Shown here: positions 9,872 to 18,976 of the stretch, piece by piece | Layout: each line of letters begins with the position of its first letter | Numbering within the stretch: the first letter of the stretch is position 1 | Assembly (NCBI GenBank): GCA_002632265.1 | Contig: NQOV01000002.1 | Span: 56,995 to 120,994, forward strand | Origin: Rhodospirillaceae bacterium MC! | GTDB taxonomy: Bacteria; Pseudomonadota; Alphaproteobacteria; MC1 | Length of the DNA stretch: 64,000 nt | Direction: 5' to 3' | Made by a program: the position numbers and the translations under genes | The notes under the pieces: generated by a model | What the model saw: the letters and a program-made list of their open reading frames with translations, nothing else | What the model was told of the DNA's origin: nothing | The model's database searches: none

Positions 9872-11299
9872 TTATGATTGTTTATTCTTAATAAAATCGT
9901 CAATCATATAAGATACTGTACGAGCATTATATATGGCTTTCACGGCTAAAGAAGCTCCCTCAACACAATCGCCGACGGCAAAAAGATTATTGATAGATGT
10001 TTCCCCATTTTCCTTAACAGATATATTATTCCATTTATCCAAAGCAAGAGAGTTATGGAAAGTTTTGAAATCTTCGGCACTAAATCCTAAGGCTAAAATC
10101 ACCACATCGAAAGGGAGATCGTATATTTGTCCGTCCATGGGAATGGGTTTTGCTCGTCCATTTTTTGATTCTTTTTTCAAGGTCATTTTCTGCAATGTGA
10201 TTGATTTCACATTCTTATTGTCATTGTCATCGGAATTAATGGCAATGGGCGAACTTAACCAAATGAAATCGGCATTTTCTTCGGTAGCGTTTTCTCGTTC
10301 CTTTTTTGAACCAGGCATATTATCTTGATCTCGACGATAGATAACGCTTGCCTTTTTCGCTCCTGCTCTGATAGATGTTCTTACACAATCCATGGCAGTA
10401 TCGCCCCCACCGATGATCGCCACATTGGAATTCTTTAAGCTTTTAAGAATTGCCGATTGTTTAGGCGATAACTCACTTTTAAGATCTGCTAAATTTTGTG
10501 CCACTAAAACATCCATGGCATGATAAACACCATTTAGATCTTCGCCCTTTATCCCTAAATTGTAAGGCTTATAAACGCCACAAGCTAGCACGCAGACATC
10601 ATAATCAGCTTGTAATTTCTCTAAAGAGATATCTTTACCGATATTAGTATTGTAAATGAATTTGATTCCTGCTTGTTCCATTAGTTTAATGCGTTTTAGT
10701 ATTACATCTTTTTCCAACTTAAAGCTAGGAATTCCAAGGGTTAGCAATCCGCCTGCGTGTGATGATCTTTCATAAATGGTAACATCATAGCCAAAACCAT
10801 GGAGATATGTGGCCATGGCAAGCCCAGCAGGACCCGAACCAACAACGGCGATCTTTTTATTTAGTTTCTCATTGGGAGTGTAAATTTCCACCCACCCCTC
10901 TTTAAAGGCAAGATCTGCTAACTCTTTTTCTATCTTGCCGATTTGTACTGCTCCATGACCAGAGCTATTTAAGACACATGTTTTTTCACATAAGCGATCT
11001 TGCGGACAAATACGAGAGCATACTTCAGGTAACGGCGATGTGGCATTTAAAAAAGACCATGCCTCCTTATAACTTCCCTCGGCAATTAGATTTAACCAAT
11101 CGGGAATGTTATTTTGAATGGGGCAACCGAATTGACAAAAAGGTACACCACATTGTTCACAACGTGAGGCTTGTTCTTGTAGCTCGACGGTTGTGTAATG
11201 TTCGTATATTTCTTTAAAATTCTTAATTCGAGTTGATGTTTCGATCTTTGCACTAGACTTCGAGCCAATAGAAACAAACTTCATCATAGAGTTAGACAT
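9872..11299 (-). CDS. gltD: Glutamate synthase (NADPH) small subunit
   Basis: Passes electrons from NADPH through FAD and Fe-S clusters to GltB. The 475-residue protein has the N-terminal double cluster motifs (CEQCGVPFCQFGCPIQNN and CSRICPQDRLCEKTC), an FAD-binding GSGPAGLAMA near residue 150, and an NADPH-binding GGGDTAMDC near 290. Start ATG 11299 is supported by GGAGG at 11304-11308. It is the first gene of a gltD-gltB operon driven by a perfect consensus promoter at 11343-11371. The order (small subunit first) is the reverse of E. coli gltBD. Confidence 0.97.
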   Translation of the reverse strand: MSNSMMKFVSIGSKSSAKIETSTRIKNFKEIYEHYTTVELQEQASRCEQCGVPFCQFGCPIQNNIPDWLNLIAEGSYKEAWSFLNATSPLPEVCSRICPQDRLCEKTCVLNSSGHGAVQIGKIEKELADLAFKEGWVEIYTPNEKLNKKIAVVGSGPAGLAMATYLHGFGYDVTIYERSSHAGGLLTLGIPSFKLEKDVILKRIKLMEQAGIKFIYNTNIGKDISLEKLQADYDVCVLACGVYKPYNLGIKGEDLNGVYHAMDVLVAQNLADLKSELSPKQSAILKSLKNSNVAIIGGGDTAMDCVRTSIRAGAKKASVIYRRDQDNMPGSKKERENATEENADFIWLSSPIAINSDDNDNKNVKSITLQKMTLKKESKNGRAKPIPMDGQIYDLPFDVVILALGFSAEDFKTFHNSLALDKWNNISVKENGETSINNLFAVGDCVEGASLAVKAIYNARTVSYMIDDFIKNKQS

Positions 11300-11342
11300 G
11301 AATCCTCCGTTATTATTTACTAGTTATTCGTAATTAAGATCT

Positions 11343-11371
11343 ATTATATATATTTTTTGTGTGTATGTCAA
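11343..11371 (-). promoter_or_regulatory. Perfect sigma-70 promoter for gltDB
   Basis: On the minus strand: TTGACA (11371-11366), 17-nt spacer, TATAAT (11348-11343). The predicted leader to the gltD ATG is about 35 nt. Confidence 0.8.
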
Positions 11372-11677
11372 TATATTTATCTTTAATAGTTATTTTTTTT
11401 ATATAATTATTAAATATCATATAATAAAAAGTATTTTTTCCATATGTTATACATAATAAAATATATTTCACATCAAGCTTGCGAATCATCCATGCTTATT
11501 TATATGGTCTGTATAGATGTATATACTTATATCATGTTAGGTTAAATATATGGCAGGAAAAAGCTCAAACCTATCTTAAGCTTTTGTTATGTTAAAGATA
11601 TTTAATAATTTATTTTACTGTACATATATATTTTTTTCCATAAATAATTTTTATTCAGTAATTTAAGGGGAAAACAT

Positions 11678-11706
11678 TTGACTTTAAGCATAATATAAAG
11701 TAGAAT
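11678..11706 (+). promoter_or_regulatory. Promoter for the solute-binding protein
   Basis: TTGACT (11678-11683), 17-nt spacer, TAGAAT (11701-11706). It gives a leader of about 105 nt to the ATG at 11820. Confidence 0.65.
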
Positions 11707-11819
11707 AACAACAAATAACGATTTGTTAAACAAATTAAATATATGATAAAGCTTGAATTAAGACCTTATCAATTTGTTTTAAATTATTATGAATGTTAAA
11801 ATTAAGATTATAAGGTATA

Positions 11820-13427
11820 ATGATGAAAAAGATCACAAAAACTTTACTAACAAGTGTAATGATAGGCGGATTATCGCTATCACTTGCGAGCGTATCCCAA
11901 GCACGTAAAAGAACTACACTAAATTTCGGTAATGACGGTATTCCTAAAGTGGGCGATCCACAACAAATGAATAGTACATGGGAGCATGTGTTATCTATTA
12001 ATGTCTTCGAGGGTCTAACCACTGTAGACGCTAAAGGGAAAGTCATTCCTGGTTTAGCTAAAAGTTGGGAAACTAAAAATAATGGTAAGAAATTTATTTT
12101 CCATTTGCGTCCGAATTTAAAATGGTCCGATGGCTCGCCGTTAACTGCTGATGATGTGGTCTTCTCTTTTCAACATCTAGTAGATCCTAAAACTGCCGCT
12201 CGTTATGCAAGTTTGATGTTTCCTATTGTGAATGCTCGTGAGATATCTCACGGTAAAAAACCGCTTTCATCTTTAGGAGTAAAGAAGATCAATACTAGTA
12301 CTATCGAATTTACAACCGTTAATCCAACACCGTTTTTCCCTGGTCTTATCACCCATGCCACTGGCGATATTATCCCCAAAGCGGTGGTGCTAAAATACGG
12401 TACAAACTGGGCCAAACCAAGTCATATAGTTTCAAGTGGAGCGTATAAGATTAAAAGTTGGGTGCCAAGTGGCAAATTACTTTTAACTAAAAATCCCTAT
12501 TATTATGATGCTAAAATAGTTAAAATTCAAAATGTTAATGTGGTATCTGCCGATAACGTAGAACCTTTAACTAAGTTATTCATTACCAATAAATTAGATA
12601 CTCTTAATAAATTCATAGTTGACAGAACTCAATATATTGAATCAAAACGCCCACATACTGCCCATATATATAAGTATCCAGGTATATGGTATATGCCGAT
12701 AAATATGAAAGATCCACAGTTAGGCGGTGCAAAAAATACCGATGTTCGCCACGCTTTAGCAATGTCAATTAATCGCCCAAGATTACTTAAAACCTTAAAA
12801 TCTAAAGCTCAATATACTCATACTTTCGTACCCGAAGGGGTTACAGGGATCTCTCATCCTGTATATCCTTACTGGCACAAGTGGTCTTTTGCTAAAAGAT
12901 TAGCTACAGCGAAAAAAATCATGGCAAAACATGGTTATACTAAAACTCATCCTTTAACATTTAAAATCGAAGCTTTCAACTCTCCAAGCCAAAGAAAAGA
13001 ACTAATTGCTATCTTTAGCTTTTGGAAAAAAATCGGCGTAAAAGCTACCATGGATGTATATGAAGCCAACACCCACTACGATAACATGGAAAAGAAAAAA
13101 TTCCGCATGGCCTTCGCTGGCTGGGTACTAGATTATAACGACGCCTACGACTTCCTATTCTTACTAAATACCAAAACAGGCGGAGCAAATAACTATTCAG
13201 GCTACAACAACCCAACCTTTAACAAGTTCTTTAACCTTGCCAATAAAGAAGGCAACTATAAAAAACGTGGCAACCTCTTCGTTAAAGCCGAAACCCAACT
13301 CATGAAAGACCTCCCAAACATCCCCCTATACTACTCCATGTCCGACAACCTAATCTCCCCCAACATCCTAGGCTACCAAGACAACGTAATGGACGTCCAC
13401 CCTATCAAATACATGAGCTTTAAATAA
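11820..13427 (+). CDS. Peptide/nickel-type ABC transporter solute-binding protein (SBP_bac_5), orphan
   Basis: Periplasmic substrate-binding protein of the DppA/OppA family, 535 residues. It has a signal peptide (MMKKITKTLLTSVMIGGLSL, then cleavage near SQA). Family features follow, such as VFEGLTTVDAKGKVIPGLA and SWETKNNGKKFIFHLRPNLK. The ATGs at 11820 and 11823 are both possible starts, with AAGG at 11812-11815. No permease or ATPase gene is next to it, so its partners must be elsewhere. The substrate cannot be told from sequence; peptides are the most common for this family. The last ~150 bp are strongly C-rich and G-poor on the coding strand, and a strong terminator follows. Confidence 0.9.
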   Translation: MMKKITKTLLTSVMIGGLSLSLASVSQARKRTTLNFGNDGIPKVGDPQQMNSTWEHVLSINVFEGLTTVDAKGKVIPGLAKSWETKNNGKKFIFHLRPNLKWSDGSPLTADDVVFSFQHLVDPKTAARYASLMFPIVNAREISHGKKPLSSLGVKKINTSTIEFTTVNPTPFFPGLITHATGDIIPKAVVLKYGTNWAKPSHIVSSGAYKIKSWVPSGKLLLTKNPYYYDAKIVKIQNVNVVSADNVEPLTKLFITNKLDTLNKFIVDRTQYIESKRPHTAHIYKYPGIWYMPINMKDPQLGGAKNTDVRHALAMSINRPRLLKTLKSKAQYTHTFVPEGVTGISHPVYPYWHKWSFAKRLATAKKIMAKHGYTKTHPLTFKIEAFNSPSQRKELIAIFSFWKKIGVKATMDVYEANTHYDNMEKKKFRMAFAGWVLDYNDAYDFLFLLNTKTGGANNYSGYNNPTFNKFFNLANKEGNYKKRGNLFVKAETQLMKDLPNIPLYYSMSDNLISPNILGYQDNVMDVHPIKYMSFK

Positions 13428-13499
13428 TGCTATTTGAATAAGGTTTAGATAAAAAACTCATATATAAAAACTATCTTGAATTTATATATAAAATATGAT

Positions 13500-13538
13500 A
13501 TATTGGGACTCTATTTATCGAGTCCCAATATTTTATTT
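13500..13538 (+). terminator. Rho-independent terminator after the solute-binding protein
   Basis: A 12-bp perfect stem ATATTGGGACTC (13500-13511) / GAGTCCCAATAT (13520-13531) with an 8-nt loop is followed by a T-rich run. Confidence 0.85.
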
Positions 13539-13559
13539 TGAAATGGAAAGATAGTTAAA

Positions 13560-14585
13560 ATGAATGATAATTTAATATTTCATGGCGATAATTTAGAAGT
13601 AATGGATTACTTGCTACAAAATAATATGAATAATTCTATAGATTTGATATATATAGATCCCCCTTTTGCTACGGGCAATACGTTTATGATTTCCAGTTCT
13701 AGAGCGAACACCATAAGCTCTTCAAAAAATAGTTTTATTGCCTATAAAGATGATTTTTCACTGGATGAATACTTAAAATTCATTGAACCTAGATTAAAAC
13801 AAATACATCAGCTACTATCTGATCAAGGCTCTCTATATTTACATATAGATTATAAAATAGGACATTATATAAAGGTTATGCTTGATAAAATTTTCGGTAT
13901 AGAAAATTTTAGGGCTGATATATCTAGAATAAAATGTAATCCAAAGAATTTTAAACGTAGAAATTATGGTAATGTCAAAGACATGATCTTATTTTATTCT
14001 AAAACAGAGAGTTACATTTGGAATGATGTGGAAATAAAAGTCTCACATGATGATATAAAAAAAAGATATGCAAAAATAGATAAAAGTGGGCGTCGATATA
14101 CTACCGTCCCAATTCACGCTCCAGGAGAAACAAAAAAAGGCTCTACAGCGGAAAAGTTCAATGGTGTTTATCCGCCTGAAGGAAGACATTGGAGATATTC
14201 TGTATCAAAACTTGAACAACTATATAAAGAGGGCTTAATCGAAACATCTAAAACTGGCAATATGAGATTAATCAATTACGCCAGTAATGCCTTAACAAAG
14301 AAAAAGCAAGATATATGGGAATATAAAGACCCACAAAAGCCCTTATATCCTACAGCAAAAAGTTTAGATTTATTAAATTACATTATTCTTAACTCTTCAA
14401 ATAAAAATAGTATCGTATTAGATTGCTTTGCGGGGTCTGGCACTACATTATTATCGGCACAGAATAATAACAGAAGATTTATTGGTATTGATAATTCTAT
14501 GGAAGCCATTAAGGTCATATCTAAAAGGTTAGAGAAATACACGCTCATTAATAATGTAACAGAAATGGAGATGAATATTGTTTAA
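13560..14585 (+). CDS. Type II DNA methyltransferase (N6-adenine or N4-cytosine, beta class)
   Basis: A 341-residue site-specific methyltransferase. The catalytic motif DLIYIDPPFATGN (DPPF) is near residue 35 and the SAM-binding CFAGSGTTL is near residue 293. Catalytic motif before SAM motif is the beta-class order, typical of N6-adenine and N4-cytosine enzymes. It overlaps the next gene by 8 bp, forming a compact restriction-modification pair. Codons are very AT-rich (many AGA, ATA, AAT) compared with the neighbours, which suggests transfer. The pair lies between the terminator at 13500-13538 and the 3' end of the convergent ZIP gene. The recognition sequence cannot be read from the protein. 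Confidence 0.9.
   Translation: MNDNLIFHGDNLEVMDYLLQNNMNNSIDLIYIDPPFATGNTFMISSSRANTISSSKNSFIAYKDDFSLDEYLKFIEPRLKQIHQLLSDQGSLYLHIDYKIGHYIKVMLDKIFGIENFRADISRIKCNPKNFKRRNYGNVKDMILFYSKTESYIWNDVEIKVSHDDIKKRYAKIDKSGRRYTTVPIHAPGETKKGSTAEKFNGVYPPEGRHWRYSVSKLEQLYKEGLIETSKTGNMRLINYASNALTKKKQDIWEYKDPQKPLYPTAKSLDLLNYIILNSSNKNSIVLDCFAGSGTTLLSAQNNNRRFIGIDNSMEAIKVISKRLEKYTLINNVTEMEMNIV
14567..14580 (+). promoter_or_regulatory. RBS and TTG start of the restriction gene inside the methyltransferase gene
   Basis: GGAG (14567-14570) lies 7 nt before TTG (14578-14580), within the last codons of the methyltransferase gene. The rare start plus overlap would limit endonuclease translation and tie it to methyltransferase translation. 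Confidence 0.6.
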
Positions 14586-15366
14586 ATATCTACAAGATAG
14601 TATCCATATAGCAAATAACTATAATTATTTGGATCGCCTATATAGTGTGTATCCTTTATCAACAAATATCCGTAGAAATATAGATCCTGATAAGTTGTCC
14701 AGATTAAAACAATACTATATGGATAGGGATAATTTAAATCTATTAAAAGAAACCTTAAGCTTAGATTTATTTCCCATTAAAGATTCCTATGTCGCATATT
14801 TGAAAAAAGTACCAAATGCTTTAGAACTTAACCCGCAGACGGTCAACAGAATATCAGGTATTATGTATGAAATGGAATGGGATAAATTTGTTCATAATAT
14901 TACAGAACCTAAAGAAACTAACAGGCAAATGAGCAATCGCTTTAGTGATTGGTTAATAAACAAGCAACCATTTGGAATCAAGCCTGTTACATTAGATGTA
15001 TTTATGAGCAATACGGAAAACGCAATTTTAGATGCCTCTGATATCCAAATGAAAAATTTCGCCAAAGAAAAATTTAATTATACTCATAACAAAGGTCTAG
15101 ATTTTATTGCAAGATTTAATAATAAGTATGTTATTGGCGAAGCAAAATTTTTAACCGATTTCGGTGGTCATCAAAATGCACAACTAAGCGACGCTTTACA
15201 AACATTAAATACTAATGTAAATGGTGCTATTGTAATTGCAATTCTAGATGGAATAATTTGGGCAACAACCAATAATAAAATGTATAAAACTATAACTTCT
15301 GATGAATATAAAGATAAGTATATTTTATCTGCATTACTATTACGAGATTTTTTATTTAGCCTTTAA
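14578..15366 (+). CDS. Type II restriction endonuclease, PD-(D/E)XK type
   Basis: A 262-residue protein directly coupled to the methyltransferase. It starts at TTG 14578 with GGAG 7 nt upstream. The likely nuclease core is GLDFIARFNNKYVIGEAKF near residues 178-197: an Asp, a short spacer, then E-A-K, as in PD-(D/E)XK nucleases. The following DFGGHQNAQLSDAL is common in type II restriction enzymes that I recall only by pattern. The N-terminal ~150 residues are probably the DNA-recognition part. The assignment rests on the motif plus the overlap with a methyltransferase; specificity is unknown. It is as AT-rich as its partner, consistent with joint acquisition. Confidence 0.72.
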   Translation: MFKYLQDSIHIANNYNYLDRLYSVYPLSTNIRRNIDPDKLSRLKQYYMDRDNLNLLKETLSLDLFPIKDSYVAYLKKVPNALELNPQTVNRISGIMYEMEWDKFVHNITEPKETNRQMSNRFSDWLINKQPFGIKPVTLDVFMSNTENAILDASDIQMKNFAKEKFNYTHNKGLDFIARFNNKYVIGEAKFLTDFGGHQNAQLSDALQTLNTNVNGAIVIAILDGIIWATTNNKMYKTITSDEYKDKYILSALLLRDFLFSL

Positions 15367-15404
15367 AAATGGTGGCAAATAAACTTTTTGCAACACTGTT
15401 ATAT

Positions 15405-16160
15405 CTACTCAAGAAAGCTTGTTAGATATATAAAGATAAAGCTTAATATAATCACGAGTAGGGATTTGAAGCTTTTGTGTTTTTTCATGTAGTGTAGGGA
15501 TGCGATTAGGTGGTCTAAGCCGAGGTAGATGAATGTTCCGCTGGCGATGGCGTGGAAGGTGGGGAGTAGGTAGGGGTTGTTGATTATGTATTTTAGTTCA
15601 TCGCCAAATAGGATTCCGATAGGGGTGCTGATTAGGAATAAAATGAAGAGTATCCATTTGGTTTTGTTTTTTACGTTTGTGTTAGCTATTTGGTATCCTA
15701 AAGTGAAAGAGGCAGCCCATTTGTGGGAGGCGATGGCGAAAAACATGAACCATATTTGTGATTGATCAACGCTTATTCCTAAAGAGACTCCTGCAAAAAA
15801 GGAATGAATGGAAAGGATCAATAAGGATATCAAAGCAATGGTTAAGCTATAATTATTCACGCCCTTATTGATGAATTTCAAAACAATATTTAATAAGAAA
15901 ATTATCACACAAGATAAGGCAACCAAAACAAGAGGATACATAAGTGAGACATGGACAATTCTAAAATCATTTATGGAATCAGGTAGCATATGGAATATGC
16001 CCAAGCTTAGGAATATCCCTGCGGAAAAGCATTCAGATATGGGCATCTGCTCACTATTATCGCCAGTTGCGTATTTTCTTGCTCGCAAAAGGGGATACGA
16101 TCCACTAATTAAGCCAAGTAGCAAGATCGCCAATGATGATAAAATATAAATATAGTGCAT
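15405..16160 (-). CDS. ZIP-family metal (zinc/iron) transporter
   Basis: A 251-residue inner-membrane protein with about eight membrane segments. ZIP signatures are visible: FSAGIFLSLGIFHMLPDS in an early helix, SIHSFFAGVSLGI (His and Ser in the metal path) and IASHKWAASFTLGYQ (His-Lys), then ASGTFIYLGLDHL. ZIP proteins move zinc or other divalent metals into the cytoplasm. AGGA a few bases upstream supports ATG 16160. The 3' 200 bp are strongly C-rich on the coding strand. The gene converges on the AT-rich restriction-modification pair, which seems to have landed between it and the solute-binding protein gene. Confidence 0.85.
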   Translation of the reverse strand: MHYIYILSSLAILLLGLISGSYPLLRARKYATGDNSEQMPISECFSAGIFLSLGIFHMLPDSINDFRIVHVSLMYPLVLVALSCVIIFLLNIVLKFINKGVNNYSLTIALISLLILSIHSFFAGVSLGISVDQSQIWFMFFAIASHKWAASFTLGYQIANTNVKNKTKWILFILFLISTPIGILFGDELKYIINNPYLLPTFHAIASGTFIYLGLDHLIASLHYMKKHKSFKSLLVIILSFIFIYLTSFLE

Positions 16161-16229
16161 GTTATCCTAAAATGTCTTTGTCTTTAATATAATATACATT
16201 ATAGTATATTTAGCATGTTATGACAATCA

Positions 16230-17441
16230 TTATTTTCTTATGAAGTCATTTTTATATATTAATGTGGTGATAGTTACTCCCACTAGGGAAATAAGTAAAA
16301 TAGTTCCTGCGATTTGTAAATATGTAATACTTTCAAGATGTTTAAATGCACCAGGAATAGCCGAACCTATCAACACGGCGATTCCTTGGACCAAGCCAAA
16401 TATCGAGCCAGCACTTCCACGAAATTCAGGGGAAAGATTCAAAATAAATTGGCTGGCAGTGGAAAGATTAAAGCCCTTAATAAAGGCAAAAATGCAGATA
16501 CTCGCCACAATATAATAGTAAGATGATAAATCCACATAGGGCAGAAACAATAACATGGGGACAGCAATGTATAATCCTGCGGTACTAAAAAAGACTATTT
16601 TATTTAAGCTGACGTATCGTGATACTATGGTTGTTATAACATTTGCAAGCAAAAACAATATAAAAACAGGAATTTGCCAAAAGGCGTATATTTTATCACT
16701 TAAATGGAAATTAGTCATGAAAATTATCGGACTGGCAGTGAGCCATAAATCTATGGGCAAGATAGAAAAAGACAAAAATATCGCATAGGAGACGAATTTT
16801 TTATTCTTTGAGACTTTTAACAATCCCAAAAAGGTTTCCTTAAAGCTGATTTGACTACCGTCATGGCTTTTAGTGGTATTAGTTTCAGGCATATAGCATA
16901 ATAGACCAACAAAAACCACCGCCATTAGTAAAGCGTTATAATAGAACACTGCCCCAATATTGCCATTTACATGATATATCAACACCCCAAGATACGGCCC
17001 TAAAATGGGCGATAATAAAGAAATGTTAGTTATGGCAGATATGGCAAATAAGGATTTTTTCTCGGCATAGGATTCGGTTATGGCTGGCATTCCACTACTA
17101 TATAAAAAGGCTTGACCGATTCCTAAAGTGAATCTAAAAAACCAAAAGCCATAAATGGTCGTAACCCAAGCCGAGGCCATACAGGAAATTATAATAATCA
17201 TATTTCCAGAAAGTAGCAGAATTTTTCTGCCGTATTTATCCGATAGCACTCCTAAAAAGAGTTGAACCGATACCGCTCCTAAAATACAAAAGGCGAATCC
17301 AAGGTCAACATTTTCCGCATTAGTATGTAATTTTATTGCTAAGGGAACAATAATAGATAAAAAACCGTCATTCCCAATATACGAACCACAAGCATATATG
17401 GCGATGAAAATATAAAAGTTATTCTTGAAAAAAGTATTCAT
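16230..17441 (-). CDS. MFS multidrug exporter, Bcr/CflA-like
   Basis: A 403-residue transporter with 12 predicted membrane segments. The MFS motif A between helices 2 and 3 is clear (GVLSDKYGRKILLLSG), and the helix-4/5 region (RFTLGIGQAFLYSSGMPAITES) fits the drug:H+ antiporter-1 group that includes Bcr and CflA. These export drugs or small metabolites using the proton gradient. No good Shine-Dalgarno is visible before ATG 17441. It is transcribed in the same direction as the ZIP gene, 69 bp upstream of it. The substrate is unknown. Confidence 0.85.
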   Translation of the reverse strand: MNTFFKNNFYIFIAIYACGSYIGNDGFLSIIVPLAIKLHTNAENVDLGFAFCILGAVSVQLFLGVLSDKYGRKILLLSGNMIIIISCMASAWVTTIYGFWFFRFTLGIGQAFLYSSGMPAITESYAEKKSLFAISAITNISLLSPILGPYLGVLIYHVNGNIGAVFYYNALLMAVVFVGLLCYMPETNTTKSHDGSQISFKETFLGLLKVSKNKKFVSYAIFLSFSILPIDLWLTASPIIFMTNFHLSDKIYAFWQIPVFILFLLANVITTIVSRYVSLNKIVFFSTAGLYIAVPMLLFLPYVDLSSYYYIVASICIFAFIKGFNLSTASQFILNLSPEFRGSAGSIFGLVQGIAVLIGSAIPGAFKHLESITYLQIAGTILLISLVGVTITTLIYKNDFIRK

Positions 17442-17547
17442 GTAAGTTGGATCATTTTCACTTAAGGCCTTAACTAAAAGGGAGAGATGTAAAAATCATA
17501 CTAGCATATATAAATATTTATGTCTATTATTATTAAATATAAAAGAT

Positions 17548-17575
17548 AAGGGATGAGTGCTTTTTCACATCCCTT
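17548..17575 (-). terminator. Hairpin after the Sel1 lipoprotein gene
   Basis: AAGGGATG (17548-17555) pairs with CATCCCTT (17568-17575); on the minus strand a T/A-rich stretch follows. The T-run is weak, so termination is probable rather than certain. Confidence 0.5.
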
Positions 17576-17590
17576 AAGATTATTATGAAA

Positions 17591-18472
17591 TTAGTCTGCT
17601 GGTTTAATTTGTTCTTGATATTTTTTACATAAAACTAAAGCTTGTTGTTTTTTATCAGTTGAAAGTGTGGCTTTAAGATTTTCTATATAATGAGGAACGT
17701 TAAGTTTTTCAGGATCTTCAGGACATTTTCGGCTTACTAAATACCAAGCATATGATTTTAAATTCTGTTTTTGTATGCCATATATATAGGTTAGATTGTC
17801 TATAGCGTCCGCACGTCCTTTTTTGTGTTTAGCCAGTGCCATAGATAAATCAAATCCTTTCTTGTAATCTATTTTTACAATATTTTCATAGCCGTAAATA
17901 TAATAACCTGCCATAATCGCTTGAGATTCATAATATCCTTCTTCTGCCGATTTCAAAAAATATTTTATGGCTTTTCTATCGTCTCTTTCAACAAAGATAC
18001 CTTTAAAATACAGTACTCCTAACCTACAGGTCGCTTTTCCATAATGTTGTTTAGATGCTTTTTCATAAAATTGTATAGCCAAAGGATATTCTCTTAAGAT
18101 GTCATGAAGCATTCCCAAATCGAATTGAGCAGGAGCGTAGCCTTGATCTGCCGATTTTTCCCACCACTGGGCCGCTATTCTATAATCTTCAGATATACCG
18201 TATCCTTTATCATACATATTCCCCAATTTTTCTTGGCCTTCGGCATTTCCTGCATTTGCTGATTTTTTGTACCAGTATACGGCTTGTTTATAATCATAAC
18301 CATCATAATACATATCTCCCAATTTTAGTTGGGCTTGTGCATTATTCTTTTGGGCTAGTTTGCTCAAGCACTCTTTAGGATCTTTACCTTTTGTACAGGA
18401 TGTTACAGTCCTGCCCATACTGCAAGCACTAACTAAGATTAACATACTTAAGATTATAATAATTTTTTTCAT
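17591..18472 (-). CDS. Sel1-like (TPR-related) repeat lipoprotein
   Basis: A 293-residue envelope lipoprotein. The N-terminus MKKIIIILSMLILVSAC has a signal peptide ending in a lipobox (LVSAC). Residues from about 45 to 215 contain four to five Sel1 repeats, for example LGDMYYDGYDYKQAVYWYKK, and LGNMYDKGYGISEDYRIAAQ followed by WWEKSADQGYAPAQ. Sel1 solenoids bind other proteins; in bacteria they are found in envelope-stress and host-interaction proteins. The C-terminal ~70 residues are a different, Lys-rich region. AGAGG lies upstream of ATG 18472. The partner protein is unknown. Confidence 0.88.
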   Translation of the reverse strand: MKKIIIILSMLILVSACSMGRTVTSCTKGKDPKECLSKLAQKNNAQAQLKLGDMYYDGYDYKQAVYWYKKSANAGNAEGQEKLGNMYDKGYGISEDYRIAAQWWEKSADQGYAPAQFDLGMLHDILREYPLAIQFYEKASKQHYGKATCRLGVLYFKGIFVERDDRKAIKYFLKSAEEGYYESQAIMAGYYIYGYENIVKIDYKKGFDLSMALAKHKKGRADAIDNLTYIYGIQKQNLKSYAWYLVSRKCPEDPEKLNVPHYIENLKATLSTDKKQQALVLCKKYQEQIKPAD

Positions 18473-18976
18473 AAGAGAGCCTCTTTCTTGGAATGATTGA
18501 GTTTATATAATATAAAAGAAACTATCACAATCAATATTATATTACAAGGATTAATTAATTTTAAGGTTGGATAATATTTCCAATACTATCTTGTAAAAAA
18601 AGACTTGACAAAGTAGTATAGATTCGATATAATGATAGTAAGCTAGAAATACCAACTAAATAAAGTGGATATATAAAATATATATTACCATGGTGAAGCT
18701 TTAGTTATGTATGTATTTTAAATACTATGATTCGGCCGTATATAAGTTACTTTAATGAAGATATATTATTTTATATGTGATTATCTTGATATTTATTTGC
18801 TTACTTATTGATAACGTAAATATAATAATTTAGACAATTAATAATCAATTGGATTCGAAAAGTTTGTATTATGAGAAGTAAAATAAATATCAGGAAAAAA
18901 TAAATAAAAGTAACCGTAAAAAGCCAAAGAATTTTATTCTAGTGAAAATCTTATAATATAAAAAAGGAATAAAATC
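18473..18976. other. Divergent spacer with a long leader for the sugar-acid transporter
   Basis: 504 bp between divergent genes. It holds a perfect promoter at 18605-18633, so about 335 nt would be transcribed ahead of the ATG at 18977. Within that leader I see only tiny ORFs and weak, AT-rich stems (for example around ACCATGGT at 18689). No known riboswitch pattern is recognisable. Confidence 0.5.
18605..18633 (+). promoter_or_regulatory. Perfect sigma-70 promoter upstream of the sugar-acid transporter
   Basis: TTGACA (18605-18610), exactly 17 nt, TATAAT (18628-18633). It lies 344 bp before the next ORF, so it drives either a long leader or a small RNA. Confidence 0.75.

Larger units (their letters stand above)
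11300..11819. other. Divergent regulatory spacer, gltD / solute-binding protein
   Basis: 520 bp of very AT-rich DNA between divergent genes. It holds the gltD promoter on the minus strand and a promoter for the solute-binding protein at 11678-11706. I see no further ORF, RNA gene or strong hairpin. Confidence 0.6.
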
